Below the pieces are notes generated by a model that saw nothing but the letters and a program-made list of their open reading frames with translations, was not told the origin of the DNA and did no database searches. 64,000 nt of DNA from Pseudoclavibacter endophyticus (lineage in GTDB: Bacteria > Actinomycetota > Actinomycetes > Actinomycetales > Microbacteriaceae): positions 248,001-312,000 of the forward strand of contig NZ_WBJY01000001.1 of assembly GCF_008831085.1 (NCBI RefSeq), read 5' to 3'. This document shows, piece by piece, positions 33,799-43,116 of the stretch; position 1 is the first letter of the stretch, and each line of letters begins with the position of its first letter. Position numbers and translations under genes: made by a program.

Positions 33799-36700
33799 GT
33801 GAACTCTCGTTTAAGCACTCCCAGCGTGATCGGGAGGAGGTGGAAGCGCACCACGGCACTCTTCGTCGGGGGAGCGGTCGCCGTCGCAGCAAGCGGGGTC
33901 CTATTCTCAGGTTCCCTCAACACCGCACACGCGCTCCCGACCGATGACTCAGAGGCCGAGGGCCGTCTGATCACCGGCGATGCCGGTGCCATCAATCTCA
34001 ACACCATCGCGGACCTCGAGGGTGCGTACAGCGCGAACCCCAGTGCTCCCGGCGCGGTCAACAACCCGCTGTCGCTCGAAGTCCTGAACGCCCTCGACAT
34101 CGACCTCGCCGACGGCGTCGAGCTGTTCGGCCCGAACGGCGTCCTGGGCGTCGGTGCGCTCAGCCAGTACGCGTCGACCGGCCCCGACGAGGTGCCGCTC
34201 GCCTCATCGGGTCTCATCAACGACGACGGCACCATCGCCGTCGGCTCCGACGACCCGTCCGAGAACGCCTACGTCGATCTCGGCCCGATTCTCGGTGCTG
34301 CCGGCCTCGACGCGCTCCTCGATGACGCGCGTCTCGAGCTCGGCGCCATCTCCGCGCTCGCGACGTACGACGAGAACGGCAACCCCGCCGGTGACTACCA
34401 GATCGCAGGCGGCAGCCTCGTGCTTTCGAGCCCGACGGTCGCCGGACTGTCGGACGAGCTACTCGAGGCGCTCGGCGGCGTGTCAGGCACGGCCAATGGA
34501 CTCGTTGGTGAAGAGGGCGTCGTCGATCAGACGGTCACCCCTTTGCTCGACGATCTCTCGTCGATCATCAACGGGGTTCTTACCCTTCCCATCCTCGGGC
34601 CGATTGGTTCCGTTGAGGGGCTTGGCGTGACTGCGACGCTCGACCTCGATCTCGAGGCGGCGCTCGACTCGGTGCTCAACCAAGAGCTGCTCGACGAGGC
34701 AGGCATCCTTTCGGTCAACCTCAGCACGGGCACCGTCGAGGTCGACCTCGCCCAGCTCGTCGCGACCGCGAACGGCAGTGCGTACGACGGCACGTTGAAC
34801 GGGCTGCCGGTGAACTACGAGGTGCTCGATTCCGAGATCATGCAGCCGCTGCTGCAGGGCGCCCTCGTCGACGTGCTCGACCAGGTGCCCGCCCTCGTCG
34901 CGACCGCTGTCAGCGAAGCCCTCGAGAACGCGACCCTGAACATCGCGATCGATGGCACCGTGAATCTGGTCGTCGGCGGGCTCGGAGTCATTGACATCGA
35001 CGTTTCCGGTACTCTCGCTGGTTTTGCGGGGCTCGAAGGGGCCGCTACACCGACGACCGACCTCAGCGGTACATCGATCGCTGGGCTGCCCGTTGGCTCC
35101 CTGCTCACTCCCGTCACGAATTTCGTCGTCGGAGAGCTGCTTCCGGCGCTCGTGCAGCCGGTTCAGAACGTCCTGGTCAGCGAGGACGCGCTCAACGACC
35201 TGCTCGCCCCGGCCGTCGACGCACTCGAGCCCGTGCTCGAGCCGATCTTCGAGCTCGTCACCAACAACCTGCTCTCGCTCACGGTCAACGTGCAGGAGCA
35301 GCCGGGCGACTTCGTCGAGGAGTCCGCTCAGGACGCCGGCTCGTTCACGCAGCGGGCGCTGCAGCTGACGCTGCTGCCCGCCGCCGCGACGCCGCTGCTC
35401 GAGGTCTCGCTCGCCTCGGCGACCGTGCGTCTCGCTCCCGAGGACGCCGACGCGAACACGAACGCCTCGGCTTCGGCTGCGGCGTCGGCGAACGCCGACG
35501 ACGAGTCGAACGCAGCGGCGCAGGCCGCCGCAGAGGCTGCCGCGCAGGCTGACGCGACGACGACGGCTTCGGCTGCGGCTGACGCGAACGCCGAGGCGGC
35601 AGCGTCCGCAGCGGCGGACGAGGACGCCTCGACGACCGCGTCGGCTGACGTGACGGCCGACGCGAACGCATCGGCCGCTGTGGCTGCCCAGGCGTCCGCG
35701 CAGGCTGACGCGACGGACTCGACGAACGCGGACGCGACGGCGGCGGCTACGGCCGAGGCCGACGTGAACGCTGACGCGGCGTCGGCCGCGGCTGCGGAGG
35801 CCGCGTCGACCGCCGACTCCTCCAACGACGCATCGTCGGAGGCCACCGCCACCGCGAACGCGGCGACCGACCCGGACGCTGCCGCTGACCCGGATGCCAC
35901 GGCGGACGTGAACGCGAATGCTGCTTCTTCGGCTGCGGCGTCGGCGACGGCGGATGACCAGTCGAACGCTGCGGCGCAGGTTGCTGCGCAGGCCGCGGCT
36001 CAGGCGGATGCGACGACCACGGCTTCGGCCGCGGCGGACGCGTCGGCACAGGCCGCTGCTGAGGTTGCTGCCACGGCGGATGCCTCGACGACGGCTTCGG
36101 CTGACTCGACCACCGACGTGAACGCTGCGGCGCAGGTTGCCGCGCAGGCGGCGGCGCAGGCTGACGCGACGGACTCGACGAACGCGAACGCGTCGTCGGC
36201 GGCCGATGCGGCTGCGACGCCTGACGCTGACGCGTCGGCTGCTGCTGCTGCGCAGGCCGCGGCAACGGCGGACTCGTCGACCGACGCGTCGCAGGAGGCT
36301 TCGGCCACTGCTGACGCGGCGACCGACCCGGATGCTGCTGCTGACCCGGATGCCACGGCTGACGTGAACGCGAATGCTGCTTCTTCGGCTGCGGCGTCGG
36401 CGACGGCGGACGACCAGTCGAACGCTGCGGCGCAGGTTGCGGCGCAGGCCGCGGCTCAGGCGGATGCGACGACCACGGCTTCGGCCGCGGCGGACGCGTC
36501 GGCTCAGGCCGCTGCTGAGGTTGCTGCTACGGCGGATGCCTCGACGACGGCTTCGGCTGACTCGACCACCGACGTGAACGCTGCGGCGCAGGTTGCCGCG
36601 CAGGCGGCGGCGCAGGCTGACGCGACGGACTCGACGAACGCGAACGCGTCGTCGGCGGCCGATGCGGCTGCGACGCCTGACGCCAACGCGTCGACGGCTG

Positions 36701-37137
36701 CTGCTGCGCAGGCCGCGGCAACGGCGGACTCGTCGACCGACGCGTCGCAGGAGGCCTCGGCCACTGCTGACGCGGCGACCGACCCGGACGCTGCTGCTGA
36801 CCCGGACGCTGCCGCTGACCCGGACGCCACTGCTGACGACTCGGCCACGGCTGATGACTCGGCCACGGCCGACGACTCGGCAACGGCTGACGACTCGGCC
36901 ACGGCGACCAGCGCATCCACGTCGACCTCGTCGGCGAACGCGAGTGCGTCGACGAGCGGCTCGACGAGCTCGAAGGCTTCGGCCTCGAGCAACGCGAACG
37001 CGTCGACCCACGGAGGCCTCGTGCCGACGGGTGACGACAACGGTCTGCTGATGTGGTTCGCCGCAGGCGGCGTGCTCCTCGCCCTCGTGGGCGCTGGTGT
37101 GCTGCGCTGGACGGCACGGAAGTCGACCGACGTGTAG
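33799..37137 (+). CDS. Repeat-rich, wall- or membrane-anchored surface protein (choice-of-anchor G-like)
   Basis: This 1112-residue protein has a signal peptide (basic start, then a hydrophobic run to about residue 48). Residues of about 50-545 form a globular region of Leu/Asp/Gly-rich repeats (e.g. DLGPILGAAGLDALLDD, LLTPVTNFVVGELLPAL) resembling choice-of-anchor G proteins. Residues of about 550-1060 are almost only Ala, Asp, Ser, Thr, Asn, Gln and Glu, in three 152-residue repeats, probably an extended stalk. The end is a sorting signal: LVPTGDDNG, a hydrophobic helix and RWTARKSTDV. LVPTG is a variant of LPXTG, so sortase handling is inferred. The GTG start has AGGAAGAGG upstream. A perfect hairpin follows the gene. 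Confidence 0.85.
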   Translation: MNSRLSTPSVIGRRWKRTTALFVGGAVAVAASGVLFSGSLNTAHALPTDDSEAEGRLITGDAGAINLNTIADLEGAYSANPSAPGAVNNPLSLEVLNALDIDLADGVELFGPNGVLGVGALSQYASTGPDEVPLASSGLINDDGTIAVGSDDPSENAYVDLGPILGAAGLDALLDDARLELGAISALATYDENGNPAGDYQIAGGSLVLSSPTVAGLSDELLEALGGVSGTANGLVGEEGVVDQTVTPLLDDLSSIINGVLTLPILGPIGSVEGLGVTATLDLDLEAALDSVLNQELLDEAGILSVNLSTGTVEVDLAQLVATANGSAYDGTLNGLPVNYEVLDSEIMQPLLQGALVDVLDQVPALVATAVSEALENATLNIAIDGTVNLVVGGLGVIDIDVSGTLAGFAGLEGAATPTTDLSGTSIAGLPVGSLLTPVTNFVVGELLPALVQPVQNVLVSEDALNDLLAPAVDALEPVLEPIFELVTNNLLSLTVNVQEQPGDFVEESAQDAGSFTQRALQLTLLPAAATPLLEVSLASATVRLAPEDADANTNASASAAASANADDESNAAAQAAAEAAAQADATTTASAAADANAEAAASAAADEDASTTASADVTADANASAAVAAQASAQADATDSTNADATAAATAEADVNADAASAAAAEAASTADSSNDASSEATATANAATDPDAAADPDATADVNANAASSAAASATADDQSNAAAQVAAQAAAQADATTTASAAADASAQAAAEVAATADASTTASADSTTDVNAAAQVAAQAAAQADATDSTNANASSAADAAATPDADASAAAAAQAAATADSSTDASQEASATADAATDPDAAADPDATADVNANAASSAAASATADDQSNAAAQVAAQAAAQADATTTASAAADASAQAAAEVAATADASTTASADSTTDVNAAAQVAAQAAAQADATDSTNANASSAADAAATPDANASTAAAAQAAATADSSTDASQEASATADAATDPDAAADPDAAADPDATADDSATADDSATADDSATADDSATATSASTSTSSANASASTSGSTSSKASASSNANASTHGGLVPTGDDNGLLMWFAAGGVLLALVGAGVLRWTARKSTDV
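35447..36814 (+). repeat. Three tandem 456-bp coding repeats in the surface protein
   Basis: Landmarks recur exactly 456 bp apart (for example TCGAAC at 35506 and 35962, and AACGCGAATG at 35911 and 36367), giving units of about 35447-35902, 35903-36358 and 36359-36814. Units two and three are almost identical in DNA, while unit one has diverged, so the last duplication is recent. The unit is 152 codons long, so copy change keeps the frame. Confidence 0.9.
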
Positions 37138-37157
37138 TCACGCGTCAACCACCACCG

Positions 37158-37201
37158 GCGGCCGGTTTGCTTCGCGCTCAGGCGCGAAGCAAACCGGCCG
37201 C
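37158..37201 (+). terminator. Perfect 20-bp hairpin after the surface protein gene
   Basis: Arms 37158-37177 and 37182-37201 are perfectly complementary with a 4-nt loop. It lies 20 bp after the stop and cleanly separates the surface protein from the next operon. Confidence 0.85.
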
Positions 37202-37250
37202 TGTGGGCCGCAGGCCCAGTTCCCTTTGAGTAACACCGAGGCGGGAGCCG

Positions 37251-38039
37251 ATGTCGAAGAAGAGACCCGTGCGAATGACGAGGGGTCGGCGCATCGTCGT
37301 CGTGCTTCTCAGCGCCTTCGCCGCGTGGCACGTGTTTGCGTCGTTCCTCTGGATCGGCCCCTACTCGGGCATTCGCCAGGCCGTCCCCGGTGATTTGCTG
37401 CAGCAGTACATGATCCCGATGTTCGGACAGAGCTGGAGCGTCTTCGCGCCCGACCCGATCAACGGCGACTACCGGCTGCAGATCCGCGCAACGCTCGGCG
37501 AGGATGAAGATGCGCGCGAGACGGAGTTCGTCGACGCGACGGCTGCCGAGCTCGCCATGCTGAGCCACAACCTGACTCCGCCCCGCGCGGCGATCCACGC
37601 GAACGAGGTCACCTCGAACCTGTTCAACGCGTTCAATCGGCTCTCGAACGAGCAGAAGGAGATCGCCGCGCTCGGCTACTACAACGGCGACGACTGGAAC
37701 GACCGTTTGTCGGCCGCCCTCGCCGTGACCGGCGATCCCGCGCTCGCGACGGCGTATTTCGAGGCCGAGCAGACGGTGACGGCCTACGCCACGCAGGTCG
37801 CCCACGCGGTGTGGGGCGAGGAGGTCGCGTTCGTGCAGTTCGTCGTCAGTCGCCAGAACGTCGTGCCGTACGCCGACCGCGACGACCCCGACGTCCAGCG
37901 ACCCCCCGTGCAATCCGTGCCCACCGGCTGGCGGGGACTGCTCGAGCACGAGGGGCAGTCACGCGAGAACTTCACGAACGTCTTCCTGCGCGGCATGGAG
38001 TTGTCGGGCCAGGCCGAGCTGATCGAGACCAGGGCATGA
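37251..38039 (+). CDS. DUF5819-like membrane-anchored protein
   Basis: This 262-residue protein has a basic N-terminus, one hydrophobic segment near residues 14-35 and then an extracytoplasmic part with IRQAVPGDLLQQYMIPMFGQSWSVFAPDPINGDYRLQIRA, a pattern seen in DUF5819 proteins. These are commonly paired with HTTM proteins, as here: its TGA overlaps the next ATG. The function is not known; a partner or assembly role for the HTTM protein is an inference. Confidence 0.75.
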   Translation: MSKKRPVRMTRGRRIVVVLLSAFAAWHVFASFLWIGPYSGIRQAVPGDLLQQYMIPMFGQSWSVFAPDPINGDYRLQIRATLGEDEDARETEFVDATAAELAMLSHNLTPPRAAIHANEVTSNLFNAFNRLSNEQKEIAALGYYNGDDWNDRLSAALAVTGDPALATAYFEAEQTVTAYATQVAHAVWGEEVAFVQFVVSRQNVVPYADRDDPDVQRPPVQSVPTGWRGLLEHEGQSRENFTNVFLRGMELSGQAELIETRA

Positions 38040-39475
38040 GCACGGAGAATCGCACGAAGCAGCGCCCGAGCCGCGACGGCCGCGCACGCTCCTCGCATCC
38101 GCGCGCGAGCGGCGCATCCAGCGGCATCGGTCTCGGCACGATCGTGCGCGCCATCGGCATCGCGATCGGTGTCTTTGCCCGCGGCGCATACGAGGTCGTG
38201 CGCGACGCCCTGATGACGGTTTTCACCTTCGTCGAGCGCTGGCTCGTCGACGCGAAGCACGCGCGCTACGGGTTCGCCGTCACGCGCATCCTCGTGGGCG
38301 CGACCGGCCTCGGCCTGCTCGCGGCCAACTTCACGACGCGCCTGTACACCTTCGGCAGCGGATCGGCGTGGAACGGCGAGGCCGCGGCCCCGCGCAGCGA
38401 GTTCCCCAACATCTGGATCTTCAGCCTCTTCAACCGCATCGCCCTCAACGACGTGCTGTTCACGATCTGCTACGTCCTGCTGGCTGTGCTTGCGGTCCTC
38501 GTGCTCGTGGGGTGGCGGAAGCGCTTCGTGCTGCCGGTCTACTTCGTCGGCTGGGTGTCGTTCATCGAGATGAACGATCTCGTCGGCGACCAGGGCGACA
38601 ACATGTATCGCATCACCCTGCTCACGCTGCTCTTCACCGACTGCGCCAGCCGGTGGTCGCTGGACGCAAGGCGTCGACGTCGACAGCGTGGCGAGCGGCG
38701 CTCGCCCAACTTCCTGCGCGAACTGTGGAACGGCGACGCCCTCGTGCCGGCCTGGCTCACGAATCCGGTGCACAACCTGGCGCTCGTGACGTTGACGGCG
38801 CAGGTCAGCTTCATCTACGTCTCGGGTGCGCTGTACAAGGCGGCCGGCACCACCTGGCAGAACGGCACCGCGATCTATGCGCCCCTTCAGACCCAGCGAT
38901 TCGGGCCGTGGCCCGAGCTGAACGAGCTCGTCGTGGCGTGGCCGCCCGTGCTCGCGGCGCTCGCGTGGGGATCGATCCTCCTGCAGCTGTCGTTCCCGTT
39001 CATGCTTCTCCGGCGGCCGACCCGCATCATCGCGCTCGTCGGCATTTGCGGCTTCCACGTCGGCATCGCCGTGCTCATGGGCCTGCCGTGGTTCTCGCTT
39101 GCGATGATCGCCGTCGACGCCGTCTTCGTGCGCGACTCGACGTGGCGCGGGTTCGGCGAACGCCTCAAACGGGCCTGGCAGGAGGGCCGCGCCCGGGCGG
39201 CGGGCGCTCCCGCGACCCGCGATGCCGCGCCCGGTGACGCCGATCAGCCCCCCGAACTCGAGAACGTCGAGCATCCGGACCCGGACGACCTCGACGACGA
39301 TCCCGCCGCCGACGAGCTCGACGAGCGTCGCGCGCGTGACGAGTTCGACGGCGACGAGTTCGCCGACGAGGACCCCGCCGAAGGAGACCCCGATGAAGGC
39401 GGGCCCGAGCGTGCCGGCAGCGGCGCCGAAAGGCCCGTGACTTCGGGGGGCGGGAACCGCGGGTCGCGCTCGTGA
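38036..39475 (+). CDS. HTTM-domain (vitamin K-dependent carboxylase-like) membrane protein
   Basis: This 479-residue protein has a basic tail, then several membrane helices between about residues 30 and 375 with the HTTM pattern (ARYGFAVTRILVGATGLGLLA, FVGWVSFIEMNDLVGDQGDN, FIYVSGALYKAAGTTWQNG). HTTM is the transmembrane domain shared with vitamin K-dependent gamma-glutamyl carboxylase; no carboxylase activity is implied in bacteria. The last 90 residues are highly acidic (Asp/Glu/Pro). It overlaps both neighbours by 4 bp and so belongs to one operon with the DUF5819-like protein and the FAD oxidoreductase. Confidence 0.85.
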   Translation: MSTENRTKQRPSRDGRARSSHPRASGASSGIGLGTIVRAIGIAIGVFARGAYEVVRDALMTVFTFVERWLVDAKHARYGFAVTRILVGATGLGLLAANFTTRLYTFGSGSAWNGEAAAPRSEFPNIWIFSLFNRIALNDVLFTICYVLLAVLAVLVLVGWRKRFVLPVYFVGWVSFIEMNDLVGDQGDNMYRITLLTLLFTDCASRWSLDARRRRRQRGERRSPNFLRELWNGDALVPAWLTNPVHNLALVTLTAQVSFIYVSGALYKAAGTTWQNGTAIYAPLQTQRFGPWPELNELVVAWPPVLAALAWGSILLQLSFPFMLLRRPTRIIALVGICGFHVGIAVLMGLPWFSLAMIAVDAVFVRDSTWRGFGERLKRAWQEGRARAAGAPATRDAAPGDADQPPELENVEHPDPDDLDDDPAADELDERRARDEFDGDEFADEDPAEGDPDEGGPERAGSGAERPVTSGGGNRGSRS

Positions 39476-40935
39476 TCGATGCCGTCGTCGTCGGTTCCGG
39501 CCCCAATGGCTTGGCGGCCGCGGTGACCCTCGCGCGCGCCGGCCTGTCGGTCGAGGTGATCGAGGCTGAGGAGACGATCGGCGGGGGCGCACGCACGCTC
39601 CCCTCGACGACGCACGAGGGCATCGAGCATGACGTCTGCTCGGCCGTGCAGCCGATGGCGCTCGCCAGCCCGTTCTTCCGCGAGTTCGACCTGGTCGCGC
39701 GCGGCGTCGGCATGGTCGCGCCCGACCTCGCGTACGCGCAGCCGTTCGACGACGGCCCCGCCGCGCTCGCGTACCGCTCGCTCGAGAAGACCGCTGACGG
39801 GCTCGGCGAGGACGGCCCCGCCTGGCACGACCTGTTCGGCGCGCTCGTGCGGCACGCCGATACGTTCGTGCAGCTGGCCCTCGGCGATCGGACGCAGCTG
39901 GCGCGGACGCTCGCGCGGGCCGACGGCATCCCGGCAGCTGTGCATGCGGGCCTGCGCGTGCTCGAGACGGCCACGCCGGCCTGGAACGCGCGCTTCGAGA
40001 CCGAACGGTCACGCGCGCTCATCACGGGCGTCGCCTCGCACTCGATCTCGCCACTGCCCGGCTTCACGGCGGCGGGCACGAGCCTGCTGCTCGCGACGCT
40101 CGCGCACCACGTCGGGTGGCCGATCCCGACGGGCGGCTCGCAGTCGATCATCAACGCCATGGTCGACGATCTCGAGCGCCACGGCGGCCGGGTCGTGACG
40201 GGCAGGCGCATCCGATCTGCCGCCGATCTGCCGGCCGCGCGGGTCGTGCTGGCCGACCTCCCGCCGGGCGCCGCGCTCTCCATCTGGCGCGAGCGACTCC
40301 CGAGTCGTGTGCGTCGGGGGCTCGCGAGATTCCGGCACGGCCACGCCGCCGCCAAGGTCGACTTCGTGCTTCGCGGCCCAGTGCCGTGGCGCGACGAGCG
40401 CGTCGGCGCCGCGGCGACCGTGCACGTCGCGGGGACGCGGGCCGACATGGTGACGGCCGAGTCGAAGGTGCAGCGGGGGCGACTCCCCGAGCGACCGGTC
40501 GTGCTGTTCTCGGATGCAGCAGTGGCCGATCCGGGGCGCGAGCGCGATGGCCTCCGACCCGGCTGGGCGTACGCCCACGTGCCGGCGGGATGCCCCGTCG
40601 ACCCGGTCTCGCTCGTCACGGCGCAGATCGAGCGGTTCGCGCCCGGGTTCCGCGACGTCGTCGCCTCGGCGACCGGCACGCCGGCCTCCCGCATGCACGA
40701 GCACAACGCCAATCTCGTGGGCGGCGACATCGCCGGTGGCGCGACCGGCATGCTCGGCTTCCTGCTGCGGCCGAGGCCCGCAATCGACCCGTATGAGCTG
40801 TCGCCCGACGGGATCTACCTGTGCTCGGCGAGCGCCCCGCCCGGCCCGGGCGTACACGGCATGCCCGGCTGGATCGCGGCGCGTCGCGCCCTGCGCGACC
40901 AGTTCGGGCTTCCCGCGCCGTCGCTCGCGCCCTAG
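39472..40935 (+). CDS. Phytoene desaturase-like FAD-dependent oxidoreductase
   Basis: This 487-residue protein begins with a dinucleotide-binding motif (VVVGSGPNGLAAAVTLARAG) followed by IEAEETIGGGAR, the typical start of the carotenoid desaturase/NAD(P)-FAD oxidoreductase family. Further features are GGSQSIINAMVDDLERHGGRV near residue 220 and a C-terminal GPGVHGMPGWIAARRAL. It may oxidise an isoprenoid or another lipid. It is unlikely to be CrtI itself because no other carotenoid genes are present. The GTG overlaps the HTTM stop. Confidence 0.88.
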   Translation: MIDAVVVGSGPNGLAAAVTLARAGLSVEVIEAEETIGGGARTLPSTTHEGIEHDVCSAVQPMALASPFFREFDLVARGVGMVAPDLAYAQPFDDGPAALAYRSLEKTADGLGEDGPAWHDLFGALVRHADTFVQLALGDRTQLARTLARADGIPAAVHAGLRVLETATPAWNARFETERSRALITGVASHSISPLPGFTAAGTSLLLATLAHHVGWPIPTGGSQSIINAMVDDLERHGGRVVTGRRIRSAADLPAARVVLADLPPGAALSIWRERLPSRVRRGLARFRHGHAAAKVDFVLRGPVPWRDERVGAAATVHVAGTRADMVTAESKVQRGRLPERPVVLFSDAAVADPGRERDGLRPGWAYAHVPAGCPVDPVSLVTAQIERFAPGFRDVVASATGTPASRMHEHNANLVGGDIAGGATGMLGFLLRPRPAIDPYELSPDGIYLCSASAPPGPGVHGMPGWIAARRALRDQFGLPAPSLAP

Positions 40936-40952
40936 CGCCGCATCCTCCGGCC

Positions 40953-40985
<33 letters not shown>

Positions 40986-41165
40986 CGCCCCCGTCCCTCA
41001 GCCCCGCCCTCCGTCCCTCAGACCCGGCCTCCGTGCCCGGGGCTGACCGTCTGAGTGCATCGTTCCTCGCGACATGCCGCAGGACCGCCCAGTGGCGGCA
41101 CCAGCTGCACTCGTTCTGCCACGCGTGCGCGCCCACCACGCAAGCTCCCGGTAACACCGACACAT

Positions 41166-41171
41166 TAGGCT
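41166..41171 (+). promoter_or_regulatory. Leaderless-type -10 of the ATP-grasp gene
   Basis: TAGGCT lies 7 nt before the ATG at 41179. No ribosome site is present. Confidence 0.55.
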
Positions 41172-41178
41172 CGCCGCC

Positions 41179-43116
41179 ATGGGTGACCTCTTCGACGGCT
41201 ACAGCGAGGCCCTCGCTCGTCAGAACGCCACGGCGATCGTGCCGCCGTTCGACGAAATGTTCGCGGGCGAGGATGAGGCCGGCGAGCTCGTTCCCCGGCG
41301 CGCGTACGGCGACCTGCACGAGGTGCTCGCCGACATGACGCAGGATCAGATCCGACACCGATCGGATGCCCTGGCCGATTCGTACCTGGCGCAGGGCGTC
41401 ACGTTCGACTTCGCGGGCGAAGAGCGGCCGTTCCCGCTCGACGTCGTGCCGCGGGTCATCGAGCGCAGCGAGTGGCAGGAGCTCGAGATCGGCCTCAAGC
41501 AGCGCGTGCGGGCCCTCGAGCAGTTCCTCGACGACATCTACGGCTCGCAACGGGCCATCCACGACGGGCTCATTCCCGCCAACCTCATCGCCACCTCGTC
41601 GCAATTCCATCGGGTCGCGATGGGCATCCGCGCCTCAAACGGTGTGCGCATTCAGGTGAGCGGCATCGACCTGGTGCGCGACGAGGACGGCGTCATGCGC
41701 GTGCTGGAAGACAACGTGCGCGTGCCATCGGGCGTCAGCTACGTCATCTCGAACCGCCGGGCCATGGCGCAGACGCTCCCCGAGCTGTTCACCCGCATGC
41801 GCGTGCTGCCGATTGGCGACTACGCCTACCGGCTGCTCGGGGCCCTGCGAGCCGCGGCGCCAGAGGGCATCGACGACCCGACCGTCGTGGTGCTCACCCC
41901 CGGTGTCTACAACTCCGCCTACTTCGAGCACACGCTGCTCGCCCGCATGATGGGCATCGAGCTGGTCGAGGGCCGCGATCTCTTCTGCTCGGGAGGCCGC
42001 GTCTACATGCGCACGACCGCGGGGGCGCGCCGGGTCGACGTCATCTACCGCCGGGTCGACGACGACTATCTCGACCCCATGCAGTTCCGGCAGGACTCCA
42101 TGCTCGGTGCCCCGGGCCTCATGACGGCCGCCCGCCAGGGGAACGTGACAATCGCGAATGCCGTCGGCAACGGTGTCGCCGATGACAAGCTCGTCTACAC
42201 CTACCTCCCCGACCTGATTCGCTACTACCTGGCCGAGGAGCCGATCATCCCCAACGTCGACACGTGGCGTCTCGAAGAGCCTGAGGCGCTCGAGGAGGTG
42301 CTCGATCGGCTCGACGAACTCGTCGTCAAGCCCGTCGACGGTTCGGGCGGCAAGGGCCTCATGATTGGCCCGCGAGCGACGGTGCAGGAGCGCGACCAGA
42401 TGCGCAAACGGCTGCTCGCCGATCCCCGCGGCTGGATCGCGCAGCCCGTCGTGCAGCTCTCGACCATCCCGACGCTCGTCGACGAGGGCATGCGGCCCCG
42501 CCACGCCGACCTGCGCCCCTTCGCCGTCAACGACGGCAGCGACGTGTGGGTGCTGCCCGGTGGGCTCACGAGGGTGGCGCTGCCGGAGGGGCAGCTCGTC
42601 GTCAACTCGTCGCAGGGCGGGGGCTCGAAAGACACGTGGGTCGTGAGCACCGAGGCGAGCATGACGCCCACCCCGCAGCACGGGGTCGAGCAACTGCTCG
42701 ACGATCAGACCGACCTGAGCGACACCCCGCACCCCGCGACCGGCATGATCCGCGTCGTGCCCGATACCGCGATGACGCCCGGAGCCGTGGTCGGCGAGCC
42801 GGGCGGCCCGGGTTCGCAGGGAATGGCCGCGCCAGCCGCGGGCGCACCGCCGGCGGCTCACGGGCCCCGCGGCGCGGATGCCCCCGCCGCCCAGACCGCC
42901 CCGGATCCGGCGCCGCGCCGACGCGAAGCGGCCGAGGGCGACGGACCGCGGCCGCGGCGCGAGCAGCAGGAGCAGGAGCTGCGGTTGCGGCAGAGCCAGG
43001 GTCAGAGCCAGCAGCAGTCGCGGCAGGACAGCCCCCGGCGCGACAGTCCTCGCCACGGAGCCCCGCTGTCAAGGGAGGGCGCCCCCAGCGCCGCGGAGGG
43101 AGAAGCGCCATGCTGA
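41179..43116 (+). CDS. Circularly permuted type 2 ATP-grasp protein
   Basis: This 645-residue protein matches the DUF404/DUF407 circularly permuted ATP-grasp family over about residues 20-490. Landmarks are DDIYGSQRAIHDGLIP, VLEDNVRVPSGVSYVISNR, LTPGVYNSAYFEHTLLAR, VVKPVDGSGGKGLMIGP (nucleotide loop) and RPFAVNDGSDVWVLPGGLTRVA. Such enzymes are predicted amide or peptide ligases. About 155 residues at the C-terminus are a Pro/Ala/Gln/Arg-rich tail without a fold. The alpha-E and transglutaminase genes follow with overlaps, a known conserved association, so it acts with them on a peptide or amide substrate not yet defined. Confidence 0.93.
   Translation: MGDLFDGYSEALARQNATAIVPPFDEMFAGEDEAGELVPRRAYGDLHEVLADMTQDQIRHRSDALADSYLAQGVTFDFAGEERPFPLDVVPRVIERSEWQELEIGLKQRVRALEQFLDDIYGSQRAIHDGLIPANLIATSSQFHRVAMGIRASNGVRIQVSGIDLVRDEDGVMRVLEDNVRVPSGVSYVISNRRAMAQTLPELFTRMRVLPIGDYAYRLLGALRAAAPEGIDDPTVVVLTPGVYNSAYFEHTLLARMMGIELVEGRDLFCSGGRVYMRTTAGARRVDVIYRRVDDDYLDPMQFRQDSMLGAPGLMTAARQGNVTIANAVGNGVADDKLVYTYLPDLIRYYLAEEPIIPNVDTWRLEEPEALEEVLDRLDELVVKPVDGSGGKGLMIGPRATVQERDQMRKRLLADPRGWIAQPVVQLSTIPTLVDEGMRPRHADLRPFAVNDGSDVWVLPGGLTRVALPEGQLVVNSSQGGGSKDTWVVSTEASMTPTPQHGVEQLLDDQTDLSDTPHPATGMIRVVPDTAMTPGAVVGEPGGPGSQGMAAPAAGAPPAAHGPRGADAPAAQTAPDPAPRRREAAEGDGPRPRREQQEQELRLRQSQGQSQQQSRQDSPRRDSPRHGAPLSREGAPSAAEGEAPC

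Noticed and set aside
33477..34235. Minus-strand frame in the gap before the surface protein
   Set aside because: Most of it is antisense to the surface protein signal peptide region and it has no start signal or motif.
35447..36814. Possible CRISPR or similar spaced repeat array
   Set aside because: Units are long, contiguous and coding, without unique spacers; no cas genes are present. The 18-bp repeats at 28724-28795 also lack spacers.
34483..37011. Open frame of 842 codons on the minus strand, Arg/Ser/Val-rich
   Set aside because: It is the exact antisense of the Ala-rich repeats in the surface protein gene and has no start signal.
37784..40012. Open frame of 742 codons on the minus strand
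   Set aside because: Crosses three overlapping plus-strand genes with recognisable families; shadow of GC-rich coding.
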